The notes beneath the pieces were generated by a model, which saw only the letters and a program-made list of their open reading frames with translations, was not told where the DNA came from and did not search any database. From positions 1 to 45,992 of the IMG/VR virus record IMGVR_UViG_3300046558_000413: 45,992 bases of DNA; one strand, written 5' to 3'. Within the stretch, counting starts at the first letter, position 1; the number at the start of each line of letters is the position of its first letter. This document shows positions 24,136 to 32,630 of this stretch, piece after piece. The DNA is from a virus. The position numbers and the translations under genes are program-made.

Positions 24136-26097
24136 ATGATTGATGCGAACTCAAAGTTTTTCGCGATCCTGACGGACGTGGGGGCGGCCAAGCTGGCGAA
24201 TGCCAATGTGCTGGGCGTGCCCTGGAGCATCACGGAAATGGGCTTGGGCGATGCCAACGAAACCGATCCGCAGCCCAATGCCAAGCAAACCAAACTGATC
24301 AACGAATGGCGCCGCCGGCCGCTGAATCAGTTGCGCATCGATCCGGTCAACCCGGCGGTGATCATTGCCGAGCAAGTCATTCCGGCCGACGAGGGCGGGC
24401 GCTGGATTCGTGAGGTCGGGCTGTACGACGCTGACGGTGATCTGGTGGCGGTGGCCAACTGTGCGCCGAGTTTCAAGCCGGTGCTGTCACAGGGATCGGG
24501 TCGTACGCAAGTGGTGCGGATGAACCTGATCGTTTCCAGCACGGCGCAAATCAGCCTCAAGATCGACCCGTCGGTGGTACTGGCGACGCGTGAGTATGTT
24601 GATTCGCGCATTCTGGAAGAGCTGAGCAAGCTCGACATCAAGCAGTCAGTGCGCGCGGCGACGACGGCCAATATCGTCCTGGTCGGTTTGCAGGTCGTGG
24701 ACGGTGTTTCGCTGAATGCCGGCGATCGCGTGCTGGTGAAGAATCAGGCGGCCTCCAAGGATAACGGCCCGTATGTGGTGGCTGTGGGTGCCTGGGCGCG
24801 GGCCAAGGATGCCGACAATAACGCGAAGGTCACGCCGAATCTGACGGTAGCGGTCGAGGTGGGTGCGACGCAGGCCGACACGATCTGGCAACTGGTGACC
24901 GATGGCCCGATTGTCGTGGGCACCACGGCGCTCACGTTCAAGGACATTACAGACGGCTTTGCCCGGCTGCTGTCGCCAAGCTTTGCCGGCAATCCCACGG
25001 CCCCGACGCCGGCGCAATTCGACGGCAGCAAGTCGATCGCTACGGCGGAGTTTGTAAAGCGTAGTGGTGTCGAGTTCTCGGGCTTCTCCACGAACGCTGC
25101 AAACTTGGCTTTGACGGCCGCGCACGTCGGTGGCCTTCACAGCTTTTCCGCTGCTGCGCAGCTTCAGGCCACTTTGCCGCCGACGGCAGGTGTCGCGCAG
25201 GCTGCAACCATTACGCTTGTTTGTGCCGGCACTGGCGGTCTTAAAATCGTTCCGGCCGGTGCTGACGTGGTGTACACCTCGACCGGCGTGGCCGGCCCGC
25301 TGGTGTTGGCGCTGGGCGACACGGCTGAGTTCATCCGCCTGCAAGACCAGTGGCGGCTGATCGGTGGCACGGCGGCGCTGCGCTTTGCTGGAACGCTGAG
25401 TGGTCCCTATTACGTCACGCAGCCGCAGTTCGATAGCGGCAAGTCGCCGGCTACGACGGAATTCGTAAAGCGAATGGGCGTCGAGTGGTCGAACTTCAAT
25501 GCAATATCCGTCAGTACCGTGCTAAGTGTTGCAAGCGTCGGCGGCGCGGTCAGCGCTGCGTCTTCAACACCCATCAGCCTTACCCTTCCGCCTACTGGGC
25601 TTGTGGTGCAGGGTGCAATGATAATGGTGCTGAGTGCAGGCTCTGGCGCGGTCACTCTGCAGCTATCAGGTGGCGACCTATTAACGAATGTGAGTGGTGT
25701 GTCCGTGTCTGTTGTTCTCGGGCAGGGCGATACAGCGCTGCTGACCAGAGTCTCCAATGAGTGGCGTCTGATCGACGGAACGGTAGCGTTGCGACACTCA
25801 GCAGCATTCGCTTCGAGCCTGTTATCGGGTAACGGCTGGGCAAAGCGTCCCGATGGTCTTATCGAGCAATGGGGTTCAGGCGTTACGGACGCGAACGGGT
25901 ACGTTTACATTACCTACCCTATCCCGTTCCCCGGTGCGGTGCGCAATGTTATGCCAGCGCACTTTGGTTCGTCGGCCTTGATGCACGCGGTCATGGATAC
26001 CAACTACACGCTGACCGGTTGCAGGCTTCGCGTGCAAAATGCGACGGGCGCTGCGTCGGCTGGGTGGTATGTTCTTTGGCGAGCTTTGGGGAATTGA
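24136..26097 (+). CDS. Tail fibre protein with duplicated shaft module
   Basis: 653 aa. Residues 1-160 match the gpH-type N-terminal fibre domain (FFAILTDVGAAKLANANVLG, ITEMGLGDANETDPQP, RWIREVGLYDADGDLVAVAN), which docks to gpI. Residues 175-275 form a Thr/Val/Gly-rich beta domain. Two related modules follow (about 282-415 and 417-550), each with FAG, QFD-x-x-KS-x-AT-x-EFVKR-x-GVE and ending (E/Q)WRLI-x-GT-x-ALR. The C-terminal 95 residues (NGWAKRPDGLIEQWGSG... YVLWRALGN) are the usual receptor-binding tip of Pseudomonas fibres. Host range would be set here. Confidence 0.9.
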   Translation: MIDANSKFFAILTDVGAAKLANANVLGVPWSITEMGLGDANETDPQPNAKQTKLINEWRRRPLNQLRIDPVNPAVIIAEQVIPADEGGRWIREVGLYDADGDLVAVANCAPSFKPVLSQGSGRTQVVRMNLIVSSTAQISLKIDPSVVLATREYVDSRILEELSKLDIKQSVRAATTANIVLVGLQVVDGVSLNAGDRVLVKNQAASKDNGPYVVAVGAWARAKDADNNAKVTPNLTVAVEVGATQADTIWQLVTDGPIVVGTTALTFKDITDGFARLLSPSFAGNPTAPTPAQFDGSKSIATAEFVKRSGVEFSGFSTNAANLALTAAHVGGLHSFSAAAQLQATLPPTAGVAQAATITLVCAGTGGLKIVPAGADVVYTSTGVAGPLVLALGDTAEFIRLQDQWRLIGGTAALRFAGTLSGPYYVTQPQFDSGKSPATTEFVKRMGVEWSNFNAISVSTVLSVASVGGAVSAASSTPISLTLPPTGLVVQGAMIMVLSAGSGAVTLQLSGGDLLTNVSGVSVSVVLGQGDTALLTRVSNEWRLIDGTVALRHSAAFASSLLSGNGWAKRPDGLIEQWGSGVTDANGYVYITYPIPFPGAVRNVMPAHFGSSALMHAVMDTNYTLTGCRLRVQNATGAASAGWYVLWRALGN

Positions 26098-26099
26098 AC

Positions 26100-26543
26100 A
26101 TGGACAAAATTGTATATTTCAGCCCGTCCATGTGTGGGGCTTATCGCCCTGAGATCCATGGTGCGGACATGCCGGCGGACGTGGTCGAGGTCTCGGAAAG
26201 CGTTTGGCAATCGCTGCTCAATGAGCTGTCGACCAGTCCAAAAATGATGTCGTCACGGTCCAACGGTCAGCCGGTGTTGATTGATCCGCCGGCACTGGAT
26301 GCCGAGGCGCTGACCGCTATTGAGCGCGCTTGGCGTGATGGGCAATTGGCGCTGACGGATCCGCTGGTTTCTCGACACCGCGACGAGATCGAGGAGGGGG
26401 GCGAAACCTCGCTCACGGCCGACCAGTACGCGGAGTTGCAGGCGTACCGCCGGCAGTTGCGCGATTGGCCGCAAGGGGATCAATTCCCCCTCGCTGAACA
26501 CCGGCCGCCGGCGCCGACCTGGTTGTCAGCACAACCCAACTAA
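26100..26543 (+). CDS. Tail fibre assembly protein
   Basis: 147 aa directly after the fibre gene. The pattern MDKIVYFSPSMCGAYRPEIHG...MPADVVEVSESVWQSLLNEL...PVLIDPPALDAEAL with ERAWRDGQLALTDPLVSRHRDE and QYAELQAYRRQLRDWPQGDQFP matches tail fibre assembly/chaperone proteins. The YRxxLRDWP motif near the C-terminus is typical. It would help trimerise the fibre. Confidence 0.87.
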   Translation: MDKIVYFSPSMCGAYRPEIHGADMPADVVEVSESVWQSLLNELSTSPKMMSSRSNGQPVLIDPPALDAEALTAIERAWRDGQLALTDPLVSRHRDEIEEGGETSLTADQYAELQAYRRQLRDWPQGDQFPLAEHRPPAPTWLSAQPN

Positions 26544-26569
26544 ACGCCCCGCACTGACGGGGCGTTTTC
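26543..26569 (+). terminator. Terminator after fibre assembly gene
   Basis: AACGCCCC (26543-26550), loop GCACTGAC, GGGGCGTT (26559-26566) then TTCTTTT. The first of two terminators in this 100-bp gap. Confidence 0.75.
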
Positions 26570-26575
26570 TTTTCC

Positions 26576-26587
26576 GTTACGCGTAAC
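26576..26587. repeat. Perfect palindrome GTTACGCGTAAC, copy 1
   Basis: 12-bp perfect palindrome between two terminators ahead of the sheath gene. The identical palindrome recurs at 32844-32855, also just before a terminator. Confidence 0.6.
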
Positions 26588-26601
26588 ACGAACACCCTCA
26601 C

Positions 26602-26625
26602 AGCCTCGCTTATGCGGGGCTTTTT
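26602..26625 (+). terminator. Terminator-plus-leader before sheath gene
   Basis: AGCCTCGC (26602-26609), loop TTAT, GCGGGGCT (26614-26621; one U.G pair) and TTTT, followed by CGTTTCTGGAGA and the sheath ATG. Nearly the same leader as before the capsid gene. Confidence 0.7.
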
Positions 26626-26646
26626 CGTTTCTGGAGACTGACCCTT

Positions 26647-27813
26647 ATGAGTTTTTTCCACGGCGTCACGACCACGTCGGTCGACACTGGTGCGCGCACC
26701 ATCTCGCTGCCGTCTTCGTCGATCATCGGTCTGTGTGCCACCTTCACCCCGGGCGTTCTCGGCGGCGGCACGGCGAAAGCCGGCGAACTGAAGTTAATCA
26801 CCACCGAGCGCGAAGCCATTGCCGCCTTCGGCGCCGATTCGGCAATCACCAAGGCGTGTAAGGCGATCTACGTCAAAGCCAAGGCGGTGATCGTCGCCAT
26901 CGGCGTACCCAAGCTGGAAGACGCGGCGCTGCAAACCTCGGCGATCATTGGCGGTGAACTGGTCTCGGGTCAGCGTACCGGCCTGCAGGCGCTGCTCGAC
27001 GGTAAAAGCCTGTTCAATGCTCAGCCGCGGTTGTTGATCGCCCCGGGCCACACCGCGACTCAGGCGGTGGCTACGGCCATCGACAGCGTGGCGCAGAAGC
27101 TGCGCGCCATCGGCATCATCGACGGTCCTGGTACGACCGACGAGGCCGCTATTGCCTACGCCGAGAACTTCGGCAGTCGCAACCTGTTCATGGTCGACCC
27201 GGGCGTCAAGTATTGGGACACCGGCACCAGTTCGACGGTCGACGCTCCCGGCTCGGCTTGGGCAGCAGGCCTGTTTGCCTGGACGGATGCTGAATACGGT
27301 TTCTGGGCCTCGCCATCGAACAAGGAATTGACCGGCATCACCGGCACCGGCCGCGCGGTCGAGTACCTGGACGGCGACGAGACGTGCCGGGCCAACCTGC
27401 TCAACAACGCCAATATCACCACCATCATTCGCGATGACGGTTATCGCCTGTGGGGCAACCGCACGCTGTCGAGCGATCCGAAGTGGGCCTTCGTTACCCG
27501 CGTTCGCACGCTGTTCATCCTCATGGATGCGGTGCAGGCGGGGCACAAGTGGGCGGTCGACCGTTCGATCACCAAGACCTACGTGACCGATGTCACCAAC
27601 GGTCTGGATGCGTTCATGCGTGACCTGAAAGCTCAGGGCGCAATCATCAACTTTGAAGTGTTCGCCGACACCGAACTGAACACGGCCAGCCAGATCGCCG
27701 AGGGCAAGGTGTATTGGCGCATCCGTTTCACCGACGTGCCGCCGGCAGAGAACCCGAATTTCCTTTTCGAAGTCACCGATCAGTGGATGACCGAAGTGCT
27801 TGAAGCAGCCTAA
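26647..27813 (+). CDS. Tail sheath protein
   Basis: 388 aa, P2 FI-type sheath. Diagnostic: FFHGVTTTSVDTGARTISLPSSSIIGL at the start, LLIAPGHTATQAVATAIDSVAQKLRAIGIIDGP, YDAD-region variants, NLLNNANITTIIRDDGYRLWGNRTLSSDPKWAFVTRVRTLFILMDAVQ and a C-terminal ITFTDVPPAENP-like stretch (RFTDVPPAENPNFLFEVTDQW). It makes the contractile sheath, proving a myovirus-type tail. Confidence 0.95.
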   Translation: MSFFHGVTTTSVDTGARTISLPSSSIIGLCATFTPGVLGGGTAKAGELKLITTEREAIAAFGADSAITKACKAIYVKAKAVIVAIGVPKLEDAALQTSAIIGGELVSGQRTGLQALLDGKSLFNAQPRLLIAPGHTATQAVATAIDSVAQKLRAIGIIDGPGTTDEAAIAYAENFGSRNLFMVDPGVKYWDTGTSSTVDAPGSAWAAGLFAWTDAEYGFWASPSNKELTGITGTGRAVEYLDGDETCRANLLNNANITTIIRDDGYRLWGNRTLSSDPKWAFVTRVRTLFILMDAVQAGHKWAVDRSITKTYVTDVTNGLDAFMRDLKAQGAIINFEVFADTELNTASQIAEGKVYWRIRFTDVPPAENPNFLFEVTDQWMTEVLEAA

Positions 27814-27826
27814 GGGGGCGTAACCA

Positions 27827-28330
27827 ATGATTCCTCAGACTTTGTACAACACCAACCTGTTCGTCGACGGCGTCAATTTTGCCGGCGAAGTGCCGAGCAT
27901 GACGCTGCCCAAGCTGACCACCAAGACTGACGAGTATCGCGGGGGCGGCATGGCCGGCCCTGTCGATATGGATCAGGGGCTGGAAAAAATGGAAGCATCC
28001 TTTGTCACGAAGGGCGTGCGCCGTGAGTCGCTGAAGCATTTCGGTCTGGCCGATGGCACGGCGTTCAATGCCACGTTCCGTGGCGCCTTCAAGGGGCTGA
28101 AGGGCGCCGTTACGGCGGTGGTCGCCACTTTGCGCGGCCGGCTCAAAGAGGTCGACATGGGCGACTGGAAAGCCGGCGACGCCGCCGAGATCAAACACGC
28201 TATCGCGGTCACCTACTACAAGCTCGAAATCGACGGGCGCCTGATGTACGAGATCGACATGGTCGCCGGCATCCAGGTGATCGACGGCAAAGACCAACTG
28301 CTCGAAGTGCGCAACGCGCTCGGCCTGTAA
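27827..28330 (+). CDS. Major tail tube protein
   Basis: 167 aa of the P2 FII family: IPQTLYNTNLFVDGVNFAGEVPSMTLPKLTTKTDEYRGGGMAGPVDMDQGLEKMEASF, then YYKLEIDGRLMYEIDMVAGIQVIDGKDQLLEVRNALGL. Stacked hexamers form the inner tube within the sheath. 13 nt after the sheath gene. Confidence 0.95.
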   Translation: MIPQTLYNTNLFVDGVNFAGEVPSMTLPKLTTKTDEYRGGGMAGPVDMDQGLEKMEASFVTKGVRRESLKHFGLADGTAFNATFRGAFKGLKGAVTAVVATLRGRLKEVDMGDWKAGDAAEIKHAIAVTYYKLEIDGRLMYEIDMVAGIQVIDGKDQLLEVRNALGL

Positions 28331-28343
28331 GGAATAGATCCAG

Positions 28344-28943
28344 ATGACTCAAGTAATCGCTAAAAACCTGCCGGCCTGGCTGTCGCTCAGTGCAATCGGT
28401 GCCGTCGTAACCCTGACCCGCCCAAGCCAAGCCAATAGCGTCGACGTCGAGACGTTGAACCTGCGTAACCCGACCGTGCGTGAAGTGCGTGCGGCCGATC
28501 GTGCTGCCAACGGCGATGATGAGCAGCGCGAACTGATGCTGTTCGCCGGTCTCGCCGAAGTCGGACTGAAGGATCTGGAAGGCCTCAAGCTGACGGATTA
28601 TCGCCGCGTGCAAACGGCGTATTCGCACCTGGTACCGAAAACCGATTATTCGGACTCGATGCCGGCGTGGTTGTCGCTGACCACCGATCAGGTGCTGGTG
28701 ACGCTGTCGTGTCCGAGTGAAATCAATGGCGTGACCGTCGACAAGCTGGCCTTGCGTTCGCCGACCGTGGGCGACGTGCGGGCGGCCAACCGGAAAGTGG
28801 GTGGCGATGATGAGCAGCGCGAGCTGGTGTTGTTTGCTGCATTGTCCGGTGCGAGTGTGGCGGATCTGGAGGGGCTGAAGCTGGTGGATTTTAACCGCTT
28901 GCAGGCCGGCTATTTTCGCATGGACAACGACGACGGGCTTTAA
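28344..28943 (+). CDS. Tail assembly chaperone gpE, internally duplicated
   Basis: 199 aa, about twice the usual gpE length. Two related halves: residues about 9-97 and 104-193 both read PAWLSL...VTL..PS..N.V.V..L.LR.PTV..VRAA.R...GDDEQREL.LFA.L....V.DLEGLKL.D..R.Q. In P2 and relatives gpE and its frameshifted product E+E' act as chaperones on the tape measure. The frame ends at TAA 28941-28943, preceded by GGG CTT and followed by C, with the E' frame open across it (next feature). It lies between tube and tape measure as expected. Confidence 0.85.
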   Translation: MTQVIAKNLPAWLSLSAIGAVVTLTRPSQANSVDVETLNLRNPTVREVRAADRAANGDDEQRELMLFAGLAEVGLKDLEGLKLTDYRRVQTAYSHLVPKTDYSDSMPAWLSLTTDQVLVTLSCPSEINGVTVDKLALRSPTVGDVRAANRKVGGDDEQRELVLFAALSGASVADLEGLKLVDFNRLQAGYFRMDNDDGL

Positions 28944-29055
28944 CCCCAGCGTTATCAAGTCGGCGGCGAAACGTCTGGCGGCGGAAACCGGATTTTCCGC
29001 CGCTGAGATCCAGTCGATGCCGTTCGCGGATATGGTGTGGTGGCTCACGGATTGA
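28942..29055 (+). CDS. gpE' extension, reached by probable translational frameshift
   Basis: A 37-codon segment in the +1 frame relative to gpE: NPSVIKSAAKRLAAETGF... ending MPFADMVWWLTD. The motif M-x-(F/L)-x-(D/E)-(M/L)-x-x-W resembles P2 gpE'. The +1 frame is open only from 28879, so the shift must occur between there and the gpE stop. CTT TAA C at 28938-28944 has the same arrangement as the RF2 (prfB) +1 site CTT TGA C. A fused product would be 236 aa. There is no good independent start. A -2 shift elsewhere in the window 28879-28940 is the alternative. Confidence 0.7.
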   Translation, partial: NPSVIKSAAKRLAAETGFSAAEIQSMPFADMVWWLTD

Positions 29056-29093
29056 GCCGCTTTGGGTAGTGCTGGGCACGTGGGGGCCATCAC

Positions 29094-31775
29094 ATGGCAA
29101 ACAAAATCGCCCTCGGGCTGGTGATCGGCGGCGCCGTCAGTTCGACGGTCGGCGCCGCGTTCAAGGATGTGACCGGGCGCATCAAGCGCCTCGAGGCAGA
29201 AGGCAACAAAGCGCGTGTGCTGCAGCGCACGATTGGCGACACCATCCGCCTGCGCGAAGAATGGAAGAAGGCTCACGACACCGGCGCGGCCGGTGCGTCC
29301 AAATTACTCAACCGTTTGAACTCGAACCTCGACAGCTTGAAAAAGCAGGGGATCGAGGTCGGTCGACTGGAAAAAGCCTATCGCTCGATGGGGCAGACGG
29401 CCAACAAAGCCGAGCTGAAAGCCAAGGGTCATCAGCAGATTGATTCTGGCGTAAAGGGCATGAAGGGCGCTGTCGGTGCTGCGGTTGTGGGTGTCGGTGC
29501 CATGGCGGTGCCGGCCAAGGTCAGCGCTGATTTTGGCGCCATTGTCCGTGACATCGCGATCAAGGCCGGCATTGCCAACAAGCCGCAAGAGCAGGAGATG
29601 TCGCGCAAGATCATCGACACGTCACGCGATACCGGCATGGCGCGCAACGATGTGGCCGACGTGGTCAATCAGTTGGTCGGCGCCGGTATGGACTTGAGCA
29701 AGGCGCTGGAATACGCGCCTGTCGCGGCCAAGTTTGTCGTGGGGCAGGGATCCAGCGGCGTCGACACGGCGAAGATGATCAACGCCCTAGGGCAGAACGC
29801 CAAGATCACCGACCCCAAGCAGATGCAGCAGGCGCTGGAAGCGATCGCCTACCAAGGTCAGGCGGGCAGCTTTGAAGCGGCTGACATGGCCAAGTGGTTC
29901 CCGGAACTGCTGGCCAACATGGCCAGCAACGGCATCACCGGCTTGGATGCGGTGACCCAACTGGGTGCCATGCTGCAGGTGCAGATGAAACAGGCCGGCA
30001 GTTCGGACGAAGCGGCCAACAACCTGAAAAACTGGATGGGCAAAATCGGCTCGACCGACACGGTCAAGGCCTACGAAAAAGCCGGTATTGATTACAAGGG
30101 GTCGATGCAGACTGGTTTGCAAAACGGCATGTCGACGCTCGAAACCAGTATGGCGCTGGCTCAGAAATACATTCAGGCGACCGATCCGAAGCGTGCGGCG
30201 GCCATGGCCGAAGCCACGTCAAAAATCAGCAAGGAAGCCGACCCGGAGAAGGCCAAGGCCATGATGGCCTCGCTGGAAGAATCCCTGCGCACCGGCGACC
30301 TGTTCGCCGACATGCAGGTCAAGGCCGCACTGTCGGCCTACATGCAGAACAAGGCGCTGTACAGCCAGCTCAAAAACGATTCGCGTGACGCGACCGGGAT
30401 CCTCGACAAGAACCTCGCCGAGCGGCGCGAGTCGTCATCGCAGAAATGGGCGGAAATGGCCCAGTCGATGGATGACGCCATGCGCAGCATCGGTGATGCG
30501 CTGCGCCCGGTGACGGACACCGTGGCCGAGTCGTTGACCAAGGTTACTAAAGGCATTACGTCGCTGACTGATAGCGCGCCCGGGGTAGTTGCCGGTATCG
30601 CCACGGTCGGGGCGGGGCTGATCGCCTTGAAGGTTATCTTCAGCACGATCAAGATCGGCAAGGGGCTGCTAAACCTTGCGCGTGGGTCGCGCGGTGGCAG
30701 TAATGGGAGCGAAGCCCCAAATAAAAACCCCGGAGAACTTGATCTGGTAGCGACTGGCCTGGATGTTGTTTCACGGGTGAAAGACGCGGCAACAGGCGGT
30801 GGCCTTGGTACTGAAAATGGTGCAGGTAACGACGGCGTCAAGAAGGTTTTCGTCGTCAATGCCGGCGCTATGGGGGGCGGTGTGGATGCGTCGGGCGAAT
30901 CGCGCCGACGTGGACGTGGGTCAAGGCGCAGCGCTCGGCGCCGGTCGTTGCCGAGTTCGAGAGGTCCTCGCCCATCTGTGCCTCGTCCACCTGTTCCGGT
31001 TTCACGTCCATCTGTTCCGGTTTCACGGCCACCCGTTCCGGCTTCGCGTCCCCCTGTTTCGATCCCGTCGCCATCAGTCCCTTCCGTTCCAAGTGGGGCA
31101 TTGTCCAAGCTTGGCGTCGTCGTAGAAACCGTCGGTAAGGTCAGCAAGGCGGCCAAGGTCATTCCTGGCGGCACGCTGCTGGAGTCCGGCGCGATGGCGC
31201 TTGAAACCTTTCAAAACGCCAAGACCAAGGACGAAAAAGCCGAAGGTTACGGTTCGGCTGCCGGCAACCTGGCCGGCACCATGGCCGGTGCAGCAGCAGG
31301 CGCCGCCATTGGTTCGGTTGTGCCGATCATCGGCACCGCGATCGGCGGCATGATCGGTGCTTACCTGGGCAGTCAGGGCGGTGCGGCGCTGGGCGGGTCG
31401 TTGGGTAAGTCGCTGTTCGGCGGTGAGGATGAAAAGCCCGAGCAAACGGCAAAGGCGCCGGTGCCGACCACGCCGCTCATGATGGCGTCAGCGGGCCAGC
31501 AAGGCCCGGTGCTGGGGGATGTCGCGCGCTCGATGGCGGTGACCGCGCCGCTCAAGTCGGCGGCGATGGCCATCCAGCCCAAGGAGGCGGCGAAGCCGGA
31601 GCCGGCCAAGGTGGATCAGCAGTTTCAGTATTCACTGAACATGCCGGTGACCGTGCAGGGCGATGTCAAAGACCCGCAAACCTTGGCGCAGGATCTGATG
31701 CCGCACATGCAGCGAATGATGGCGGACGCGGCGAGGAGTAACGCCGCCAAGCTGTACGACGAACCCCATGTCTAA
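29094..31775 (+). CDS. Tail tape measure protein
   Basis: 893 aa, TP901-type. N-terminal helical region (KDVTGRIKRLEAEGNKARVLQRTIGDTIRLREEW), a core with DIAIKAGIANKPQEQEMSRKIIDTSRDTGMARNDVADVVNQLVGAGMD, hydrophobic segments near 495-525 (VVAGIATVGAGLIALKVIFS) and 720-765 (Gly/Ala-rich AGTMAGAAAGAAIGSVVPIIG). Residues about 595-665 are a Pro/Arg/Ser-rich low-complexity insert including four 7-aa repeats of the type RPPVPVS encoded by 21-nt units at 30984-31067. The tape length sets tail length. Confidence 0.93.
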   Translation: MANKIALGLVIGGAVSSTVGAAFKDVTGRIKRLEAEGNKARVLQRTIGDTIRLREEWKKAHDTGAAGASKLLNRLNSNLDSLKKQGIEVGRLEKAYRSMGQTANKAELKAKGHQQIDSGVKGMKGAVGAAVVGVGAMAVPAKVSADFGAIVRDIAIKAGIANKPQEQEMSRKIIDTSRDTGMARNDVADVVNQLVGAGMDLSKALEYAPVAAKFVVGQGSSGVDTAKMINALGQNAKITDPKQMQQALEAIAYQGQAGSFEAADMAKWFPELLANMASNGITGLDAVTQLGAMLQVQMKQAGSSDEAANNLKNWMGKIGSTDTVKAYEKAGIDYKGSMQTGLQNGMSTLETSMALAQKYIQATDPKRAAAMAEATSKISKEADPEKAKAMMASLEESLRTGDLFADMQVKAALSAYMQNKALYSQLKNDSRDATGILDKNLAERRESSSQKWAEMAQSMDDAMRSIGDALRPVTDTVAESLTKVTKGITSLTDSAPGVVAGIATVGAGLIALKVIFSTIKIGKGLLNLARGSRGGSNGSEAPNKNPGELDLVATGLDVVSRVKDAATGGGLGTENGAGNDGVKKVFVVNAGAMGGGVDASGESRRRGRGSRRSARRRSLPSSRGPRPSVPRPPVPVSRPSVPVSRPPVPASRPPVSIPSPSVPSVPSGALSKLGVVVETVGKVSKAAKVIPGGTLLESGAMALETFQNAKTKDEKAEGYGSAAGNLAGTMAGAAAGAAIGSVVPIIGTAIGGMIGAYLGSQGGAALGGSLGKSLFGGEDEKPEQTAKAPVPTTPLMMASAGQQGPVLGDVARSMAVTAPLKSAAMAIQPKEAAKPEPAKVDQQFQYSLNMPVTVQGDVKDPQTLAQDLMPHMQRMMADAARSNAAKLYDEPHV
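30984..31067 (+). repeat. Four 21-bp tandem repeats inside the tape measure gene
   Basis: Units start at 30984, 31005, 31026 and 31047. The first two differ at one base (CGTCCA C/T CTGTTCCGG...), the others are diverged. Each codes seven residues, RP(P/S)VP(V/A)S-like. In-frame copy change would alter tape measure length by 7 aa per unit. Confidence 0.8.
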
Positions 31776-31784
31776 GGAGGTTTC

Positions 31785-32630
31785 ATGGCTTACATGGAGC
31801 AGATGCAATCAAGTCTGAAGTATCTGGTGGATGCAGCGGAAACCGGGCGGCGTAGCGCGGATGGCATGCTGTCCCCGGTCAATGGCGCGATCCGCGAACT
31901 GACCGGCGCCGCGTCCGAGCTGGAAAACATCCCGTTCGTCGGGCCGGCCATCGGCGCCAAGCTTCAGCGGGTGATGCGCGGCGTCGACGCGGCTCAGGCC
32001 AAGGTCGGTCAGGTGGCGGCGGTGTACGGCCGCGCCACCCGGGCGGCGGCCGAAGTGCAGGAGCGGCTGGGCACATTGAAGGAACAGGCGGGCAAGGCGG
32101 CCACGGCGATCAACAACGTTGCCGGCAAGGTCAGTCCGTCGCTGGCCAACATCGTGCCCACCAGTTCCTTTGCCGTGGAGGCCACGCCAGCGCCGGAGGC
32201 GGTGAAGCCGTTCCCGCATCTGATGATCATTCAGCCGCGCGACCCGAAGATTGAGCCGTATTACTTCAACCTGGACACCGCAGCTTTCGACGAGCTAAGC
32301 CGTTCGACCGAATTCCGCTGGGCTTCGCAGGAGCGGCTGACGCGCCGCCCGGCGAAGCAGGCCATCGGTATGGGCGATGAAAAGTTGACGCTCAAGGGCA
32401 CGATCTATCCGGGCTTCAAAGGCGGTTTAAAGCAGCTCGACACGCTGCGTTCCATCGGGGCCAGGCTGCAACCGCTGACCCTGACCATGGGTTATGGCGA
32501 GGTGATCGGGACGTGGTGCTTGAAGACTATCAACGATGAACGGGGCGCGTTTTTGCACGGCGGGATTGCCCGCAAACAGGGTTTTACTTTGGAGTTTGAG
32601 CGTTATGGCGACGATATGCAGGACGTCTGA
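31785..32630 (+). CDS. Tail protein gpU with long N-terminal extension
   Basis: 281 aa. The C-terminal part (about 143-281) matches P2 gpU: HLMIIQPRDPKIEPYYFN..FDELSRSTEFRWASQERLTRRPA..LTLKGTIYPGFKGGLKQLDTLRSIG..YGEVIGTWCLKTINDERGAF..FTLEFERYGDD. P2 gpU has only about 159 residues; the extra N-terminal 140 residues are Ala-rich amphipathic helix (DAAETGRRSADGMLSPVNGAIREL, AAVYGRATRAAAEVQERLG), likely coiled coil. AAGGAGG precedes the ATG. It is coupled to gpX by a 26-nt overlap. Confidence 0.85.
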   Translation: MAYMEQMQSSLKYLVDAAETGRRSADGMLSPVNGAIRELTGAASELENIPFVGPAIGAKLQRVMRGVDAAQAKVGQVAAVYGRATRAAAEVQERLGTLKEQAGKAATAINNVAGKVSPSLANIVPTSSFAVEATPAPEAVKPFPHLMIIQPRDPKIEPYYFNLDTAAFDELSRSTEFRWASQERLTRRPAKQAIGMGDEKLTLKGTIYPGFKGGLKQLDTLRSIGARLQPLTLTMGYGEVIGTWCLKTINDERGAFLHGGIARKQGFTLEFERYGDDMQDV

